From Rhodospirillales bacterium 70-18 (GTDB lineage: Bacteria > Pseudomonadota > Alphaproteobacteria > Acetobacterales > Acetobacteraceae): a DNA stretch of 64,000 bases. The DNA lies in the NCBI GenBank assembly GCA_001899585.1, contig MKWE01000044.1:1-64000 (forward strand), in the 5' to 3' direction. Shown one piece after another: positions 50,223 through 64,000 of this stretch; position 1 is the first letter of the stretch, and each line of letters begins with the position of its first letter. The notes below the pieces were generated by a model. That model searched no databases and was not told the DNA's origin. It saw only the letters and a program-made list of their open reading frames with translations. The position numbers were made by a program, and so were the translations under genes.

Positions 50223-50753
50223 TTGGACCGTACGGAGAAGCGGGCCTTTGTTGCCCTGCTGGCGTCGGTGTTCGCCGAGACGTCGATGGTTGTGGTCACC
50301 CAGAACAAGGGTCTGACCGTGGCCGAAGTGACGGATCTGCGGCGCCGCATGCGCGCAGCCGGGGTGACCTACAAGGTCGCGAAGAACCGGCTGACCGCCC
50401 TGGCTTTGGAGGGGACCTCTTTCGACGGCATCGCGCCGCTGCTGAAGGGGCCGACCGCGCTTGCGTGGTCGACCGACGCAGTTGCGGTGGCCAAGGTGGC
50501 CGTCGAGTTCGCCAAGACCAACGATAAGCTTGTCGTGCTTGGCGGCGCGCTTGGCACCCAGACGCTCGATGCGTCCGGGATCAAGGCGCTGTCCGAGCTG
50601 CCGTCGCTTGAGGCGCTGCGCGCTTCGCTGCTGGGGATGCTGCAGACCCCGGCCACGCGGATCGCGGGCATCCTCCAGGCGCCGGGCGGGCAGATCGCAC
50701 GGGTTTTGGCGGCATATGCCAAAGAGGGCTCGACCGAGGCAGAGGCGGCCTAG
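50223..50753 (+). CDS. rplJ: 50S ribosomal protein L10
   Basis: 176 residues: MDRTEKRAFVALL at the N-terminus, RRRMRAAGVTYKVAKNRL (rRNA binding) and a C-terminal helix for L7/L12 dimers. It starts with TTG at 50223, preceded by GAGACGGG; no ATG/GTG gives a proper N-terminus. The rare start suits autogenous translational control. Confidence 0.96.
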   Translation: MDRTEKRAFVALLASVFAETSMVVVTQNKGLTVAEVTDLRRRMRAAGVTYKVAKNRLTALALEGTSFDGIAPLLKGPTALAWSTDAVAVAKVAVEFAKTNDKLVVLGGALGTQTLDASGIKALSELPSLEALRASLLGMLQTPATRIAGILQAPGGQIARVLAAYAKEGSTEAEAA

Positions 50754-50841
50754 CCGCAGCCGCTCGCTCATGGATGCGCAGGTCCGCTTGGTGCGGGCTT
50801 GCATGGAACCGATCAGGGCTTAGATTAGAAGGACTACCGAT

Positions 50842-51219
50842 ATGGCCGATCTTGCGAACCTTGTGGAGCAGCTGTCCAGCCTGACCGTGCTGGAAGCCGC
50901 CGAGCTGTCGAAGATGCTGGAAGAGAAGTGGGGCGTTTCCGCTGCCGCTCCGGTTGCCGCGGCCGCGGCCCCGGTTGCCGCCGCCGCCGCCGCCCCGGTT
51001 GAGGAGCAGACCGAGTTCACCGTGATCCTCGCCAAGGCTGGCGACAAGAAGATCAACGTGATCAAGGAGATCCGGACGATCACGGGTCTCGGGCTGAAGG
51101 AAGCCAAGGATCTGGTCGAGGGCGCTCCGAAGACCGTCAAGGAGAGCGCGACCAAGGACGAGGCCGCGAAGATCAAGAAGGTGTTGGAAGAGAACGGCGC
51201 TTCTGTCGAGATCAAGTGA
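50842..51219 (+). CDS. rplL: 50S ribosomal protein L7/L12
   Basis: 125 residues. N-terminal dimerisation domain, an Ala/Pro hinge ([19 protein letters not shown]), and the factor-binding C-terminal domain (EFTVIL..., [24 protein letters not shown]). AAGGA lies 7 nt before ATG 50842. Confidence 0.97.
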   Translation: MADLANLVEQLSSLTVLEAAELSKMLEEKWGVSAAAPVAAAAAPVAAAAAAPVEEQTEFTVILAKAGDKKINVIKEIRTITGLGLKEAKDLVEGAPKTVKESATKDEAAKIKKVLEENGASVEIK

Positions 51220-51531
51220 GCTGACATCGCGCGGCCTGGCTACGCTGCGCAATGGGCTGAAGCGGGCGGCGACCACCATCGGATTCGATGGTCCGGTTGC
51301 CGCCCGTGCCCCTGTTTCGGGACGCCGGGGCTTGGCGGCGCGGGGTGGGGCGGGCGTGCATGGGGGTGATTCCCGGTGGTCGGGGGCGTTTGGCGCGGCC
51401 ATGGGCGTGACTGACGGTCTGGATAGGATGTGGCGCAGGACCAGGATTTTGCGCCGGGCCGGGGCTTCGGGCGGGCGGCTGATTGTCGGCCGGACCACCC
51501 AACCATTACTGTACGGGGCAGCAGGACAGGC
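51220..51531 (+). promoter_or_regulatory. rplL-rpoB intergenic region with attenuator-like hairpin
   Basis: The 312-nt gap contains a large stem: GGGCGGCGACCACCATCG (51264-51281), GATT loop, and 51286-51305 (CGATGGTCCGGTTGCCGCCC), about 16 pairs. In many bacteria a partial terminator here lowers rpoBC relative to rplJL. No strong promoter or gene was seen in the remainder. Confidence 0.6.
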
Positions 51532-55704
<4,173 letters not shown>

Positions 55705-55745
55705 GCCGGCGCCCGGCCCAGGCCGGCGGACTGCGCGTGGCGCCG

Positions 55746-55804
55746 ATTACGGCGCCGCTTATCACGGCGTCGCCTATCACGGCGTCCGGGGCCTGGCCCC
55801 GGAC
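55746..55804 (+). repeat. Triple 15-bp repeat and perfect hairpin between rpoB and rpoC
   Basis: Three 15-bp units starting ATTACGGCG / ATCACGGCG / ATCACGGCG begin at 55746, 55761 and 55776. The last merges into a perfect 10-bp stem GTCCGGGGCC-T-GGCCCCGGAC (55784-55804), 30 nt before the rpoC start. It may tune rpoC translation or processing. Confidence 0.7.
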
Positions 55805-55834
55805 CGCCAGACTTCCCCCTTTGGGAGTGGCAGC

Positions 55835-59998
<4,164 letters not shown>

Positions 59999-60025
59999 AA
60001 GCGGCTGCCCTGCTAATCGTGCATG

Positions 60026-60064
60026 GAAGGGAGGCGATGCCTGCATCGCCTCCTTTCATGTTTT
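60026..60064 (+). terminator. Intrinsic terminator after rpoC
   Basis: GGAGGCGATGC (60030-60040) and GCATCGCCTCC (60043-60053) form an 11-bp stem, extended by GAAG/TTTC (about 15 pairs in all). TTTT follows at 60061-60064. It ends the rplKAJL-rpoBC unit. Confidence 0.8.
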
Positions 60065-60088
60065 CGAGGGATAGGCAGGCCGCCGCGC

Positions 60089-60117
60089 TTGACTCTGGTC
60101 CCCCCTGCCCGTAGCTT
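60089..60117 (+). promoter_or_regulatory. Candidate promoter of the str operon
   Basis: CTTGACT at 60088-60094 contains a good -35 (TTGACT), followed by a 17-nt spacer and a weak -10 TAGCTT (60112-60117). It lies directly after the rpoC terminator and about 230 bp before rpsL. The rest of the 350-nt gap (59999-60348) holds no gene. Confidence 0.4.
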
Positions 60118-60348
60118 CCGCGCCCTCGGCCGACCCCTGACAAGGTTCGGTTGGCCGTCGTTTGCAGGCACCAGGGCGTGCGGCGCCGCCTCCGGAAATC
60201 CCGGGGGCCCAGGCCGGATGCAGGGTCGGACCCCGCAGGGTGGAAGTTCCACCGGTTGCGGGGCTTGCGTGTGGAAGACGGTTTCGGATCGGCCCTCGCA
60301 CTGGGGGCAGGTGTTTGGGCCAGCGCTGTTAGGATTGAAAGAGGGTCT

Positions 60349-60720
60349 ATGCCGACCATCAACCAGCTGATCGCCAAGGGGCGCGAGCCCGCGAAGGCGC
60401 GCAACAAGGTTCCGGCGCTGCAGGGCTGCCCGCAGAAGCGCGGCGTCTGCACCCGGGTGTACACCACGACCCCGAAGAAGCCGAACTCGGCGCTTCGTAA
60501 GGTCGCCAAGGTGCGCCTGACGAACGGCTACGAGGTCGTGAGTTACATTCCCGGCGAAGGCCACAACCTGCAGGAGCACAGCGTGGTGCTGATCCGCGGC
60601 GGGCGTGTGAAGGACCTTCCCGGCGTGCGTTACCACATCCTGCGTGGCGTGCTGGATACCCAGGGGCTTCCCAAGCGTCGTCAGCGTCGTTCGCTGTATG
60701 GCGCGAAGCGTCCGAAGTAA
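60349..60720 (+). CDS. rpsL: 30S ribosomal protein S12
   Basis: 123 residues. [39 protein letters not shown] (wild-type Lys region for streptomycin) and [11 protein letters not shown] are intact. ATG 60349, with GAGGG 4 nt upstream. First gene of the str operon. Confidence 0.97.
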   Translation: MPTINQLIAKGREPAKARNKVPALQGCPQKRGVCTRVYTTTPKKPNSALRKVAKVRLTNGYEVVSYIPGEGHNLQEHSVVLIRGGRVKDLPGVRYHILRGVLDTQGLPKRRQRRSLYGAKRPK

Positions 60721-60732
60721 GGAGAGAGCGCG

Positions 60733-61209
60733 ATGAGCCGCCGCCGCCGCGCAGTTAAGCGCGAAATTCTGCCGGATCCGAAGTTCGGCGACGTCGTTAT
60801 CACGCGTTTCATGAACGCGTTGATGTACGACGGCAAGAAGTCCGCCGCCGAAGGTATCGTCTACGGCGCCATGGAAGTCATGAAGAAGCGGGGCGGCAAG
60901 GAAGCCGACCCGGTGCGCATGTTCCATGAGGCGCTGGACAACGTTAAGCCGGCCGTCGAGGTGCGTTCGCGCCGCGTCGGTGGCGCCACCTACCAGGTGC
61001 CAGTCGAAGTGCGAACCGAGCGCCGGCAGGCGTTGGCGATCCGTTGGATCATCGATGCCGCCCGCAAGCGCGGCGAGCACACGATGGAAGACCGGCTGAG
61101 CAACGAGTTGCTGGACGCGGTGAACAACCGCGGATCGGCGGTGAAGAAGCGTGAAGACACGCATCGCATGGCCGAGGCCAACAAGGCGTTCAGCCACTAC
61201 CGTTGGTAG
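60733..61209 (+). CDS. rpsG: 30S ribosomal protein S7
   Basis: 158 residues, [19 protein letters not shown] to the C-terminal [15 protein letters not shown], standard S7. It is 12 nt after rpsL with GGAGAG upstream. fusA, which usually follows, is absent: tuf is next after 87 nt. Confidence 0.97.
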   Translation: MSRRRRAVKREILPDPKFGDVVITRFMNALMYDGKKSAAEGIVYGAMEVMKKRGGKEADPVRMFHEALDNVKPAVEVRSRRVGGATYQVPVEVRTERRQALAIRWIIDAARKRGEHTMEDRLSNELLDAVNNRGSAVKKREDTHRMAEANKAFSHYRW

Positions 61210-61296
61210 CGGCAAAGCTGGGCGCCGGTGGCGACGCGGCGCTGTCAAGTATGACCCCCCACCCCGGATCGTAGAGCGGGCACGGAGAAGACCACG

Positions 61297-62484
<1,188 letters not shown>

Positions 62485-62570
62485 GTCTCTTCGCCTGCGC
62501 CTGCAACCGATGATGTGGCGTGCGCTCCGGCGACAGTTGTCGTCGGGGCAAATGCCTGGAAGACCGAGTG

Positions 62571-62879
62571 ATGGATAACCAGAACATCCGCATCCGCCTG
62601 AAGGCGTACGATCACCGCGTGCTGGACAACAGCACCAAGGAGATCGTGAACACGGCCAAGCGTACGGGCGCGCGGGTCCGCGGGCCGATCCCGTTGCCGA
62701 CGCATATCGAGCGTTTCACCGTGAACCGCTCGCCGCATGTCGACAAGAAGAGCCGCGAACAGTTCGAGATCCGGACCCATCGCCGGCTGTTGGATATCGT
62801 CGAGCCGACCCCGCAGACTGTCGACGCGCTGATGAAGCTCGATCTGGCGGCCGGCGTGGACGTCGAGATCAAGCTCTAA
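62571..62879 (+). CDS. rpsJ: 30S ribosomal protein S10
   Basis: 102 residues, [21 protein letters not shown] through [16 protein letters not shown] to the EIKL end. ATG 62571 follows the GTG of a GAGTG stretch; family N-termini agree. First gene of the S10 ribosomal cluster, here contiguous with the str operon. Confidence 0.97.
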   Translation: MDNQNIRIRLKAYDHRVLDNSTKEIVNTAKRTGARVRGPIPLPTHIERFTVNRSPHVDKKSREQFEIRTHRRLLDIVEPTPQTVDALMKLDLAAGVDVEIKL

Positions 62880-62951
62880 CCGGCTTGGGCTAACAGACTG
62901 CAACCATTGGCCTAAGGGCCCACGCCAGGGCCCCTCTGGGGAAAGTATAGA

Positions 62952-63677
62952 ATGCGTACTGGATTGCTGGCCAAGAAGCTGGGGATGACCCGGCTGTTCA
63001 AGGATGACGGGACGCATGTCCCGGTCACCGTCCTGCACCTCGATCAGGTGCAGGTGGTGGCCGCGCGTACCCAGGAGCGGGACGGCTATACCGCCGTGCA
63101 GCTCGGCTGGGGCCGCGCCAAGGTGAAGAACGTGAGCGAGCCCAACAAGGGGCATTACGCCGCGGCCAAGGTGGAGCCGAAGCTGAAGCTGGCCGAGTTC
63201 CGGGTTGACGCCGATGCGCTGCTGGAGCCGGGCGCCACGCTGTCGGCGTCGCATTTCCTGGTCGGCCAGAAGGTCGATGTGTGCGGCACCAGCAAGGGCA
63301 AGGGCTTCGCCGGCGGCATGAAGCGCTGGAACTTCGCGGGTCTTGAGGCCAGCCACGGCGTGTCGATCAGCCATCGTTCGCTCGGCTCGACCGGCAACCG
63401 CCAGGACCCGGGCAAGACCTTCAAGAACAAGAAAATGGCCGGCCATCTTGGGCAAGACCGGGTGACCACCCTCAATCTTGAGGTGGCGTTCGTGGATGCC
63501 GACAAGGGCCTGCTGATGATCAAGGGTGCCGTTCCCGGCGCCAAGGGTGGTTATGTGCTGGTGCGCGACGCCATCAAGGTGGATCGCCCCGCCGACGTGC
63601 CGTTCCCGGCGGCGCTGCGCGAAGCGGCCGTGCCGGTTCCGGCTGCGGACCCCGCTCCCGCGTCGGATCAGGGTTGA
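62952..63677 (+). CDS. rplC: 50S ribosomal protein L3
   Basis: 241 residues. [33 protein letters not shown] and [24 protein letters not shown] are L3 signatures. The C-terminus has an Ala/Pro-rich extension. A GGGGAAAG site lies just upstream of ATG 62952. Confidence 0.97.
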   Translation: MRTGLLAKKLGMTRLFKDDGTHVPVTVLHLDQVQVVAARTQERDGYTAVQLGWGRAKVKNVSEPNKGHYAAAKVEPKLKLAEFRVDADALLEPGATLSASHFLVGQKVDVCGTSKGKGFAGGMKRWNFAGLEASHGVSISHRSLGSTGNRQDPGKTFKNKKMAGHLGQDRVTTLNLEVAFVDADKGLLMIKGAVPGAKGGYVLVRDAIKVDRPADVPFPAALREAAVPVPAADPAPASDQG

Positions 63678-63688
63678 GGGCAGTAGAG

Positions 63689-64000
63689 ATGCAGATCGAG
63701 ATCAAGACCCTCGACAACGGCAGCGTCGGCATGGCCGAGCTGCCTGACGAGATTTTCGCCACCGCCCCGCGTGCCGACATCATGGCGCGCGTGGTGCACT
63801 GGCAGCAGGCCAAGCGCCGTGCTGGGACGCACAAGATCAAGGGTATGGGCGAGGTGCGCGGCACCACGAAGAAGCCCTACAAGCAGAAGGGCACCGGCAA
63901 CGCCCGGCAGGGCAGCCTGCGCGCGCCGCAGTATCGCGGTGGCGGCCAGGTGCACGGCCCGGTGGTACGCAGCCATGAATACGACCTGCCCAAGAAGGTG
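63689..64000 (+). CDS. rplD: 50S ribosomal protein L4 (3' partial)
   Basis: 104 residues before the window edge: [31 protein letters not shown] and [21 protein letters not shown], the conserved L4 rRNA-binding loop. It begins 11 nt after rplC. Confidence 0.95.
   Translation, partial: MQIEIKTLDNGSVGMAELPDEIFATAPRADIMARVVHWQQAKRRAGTHKIKGMGEVRGTTKKPYKQKGTGNARQGSLRAPQYRGGGQVHGPVVRSHEYDLPKKV

Overview
The window is high-GC DNA from an alphaproteobacterium. Protein style, the rplKAJL-rpoBC-rpsLG-tuf-rpsJ-rplCD order, a plant-type glutamate-cysteine ligase, and tandem transporter and envelope genes suggest Rhodospirillales, probably Acetobacteraceae. That placement is inference from gene character, not a database match. 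No rRNA, tRNA or CRISPR array was found. One insertion sequence (a decayed IS5-type element) and several dispersed palindromic repeats are present.

Layout. 1-1.1 kb: the tail of a repeat protein and a DUF6065-like protein. 1.2-8.6 kb: a SARP/BTAD-TPR regulator, gshA, rsmE, ubiA, a putative ETF-beta lysine methyltransferase, and an iron-uptake pair (cupredoxin-like protein plus FTR1 permease) behind a Fur-box-like site. 8.7-16.9 kb: a DUF2188 protein and a tightly overlapped leftward operon encoding a complete Dpp/Opp-type ABC importer with two different substrate-binding proteins, ending in a glycerophosphodiester phosphodiesterase. 17.3-20.7 kb: a rightward envelope cassette (LpxH-like phosphoesterase, VTT/DedA protein, GT4 and GT2 glycosyltransferases). 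20.7-25.3 kb: a Met-rich copper protein with an FNR/FixK-type box, a Baeyer-Villiger-type monooxygenase, an FkbM methyltransferase and a MarR regulator. 25.4-33.7 kb: aldo/keto reductase, DUF1194 protein, MFS transporter, NUDIX-like protein, two tandem sulfotransferase-like paralogues (the second with a ruined PAPS-binding motif), a PEP-mutase/isocitrate-lyase-family enzyme and a sterol-desaturase-family protein.

33.8-34.8 kb holds the IS5/IS427-type element with CTAG target duplications; it interrupts a small membrane ORF and sits one base from a 43-bp palindrome that also occurs upstream of gshA. 35-48.6 kb: mmgE/prpD, aspS, corA, rnd, an SH3 membrane protein, a small membrane protein, a ThDP enzyme divergent from a 2-hydroxyacid dehydrogenase, an alpha/beta-hydrolase-fold protein lacking its nucleophile, a peptidoglycan-binding lysozyme-like protein and eutBC. 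Three copies of an AT-rich bipartite palindrome of about 75 bp end genes in this stretch and even supply their stop codons.

48.75-64 kb is the ribosomal/RNA-polymerase block: rplK-rplA, an L10 leader, rplJ-rplL, rpoB, rpoC, a terminator and new promoter, then rpsL-rpsG-tuf-rpsJ-rplC-rplD (cut by the right edge). secE-nusG are not upstream of rplK, and fusA is missing between rpsG and tuf.

The most notable signals are the two dispersed palindrome families, the decayed second sulfotransferase copy, the FNR-boxed copper protein and the two-binding-protein ABC operon. No wholly new multi-gene defence or biosynthetic system was recognised.
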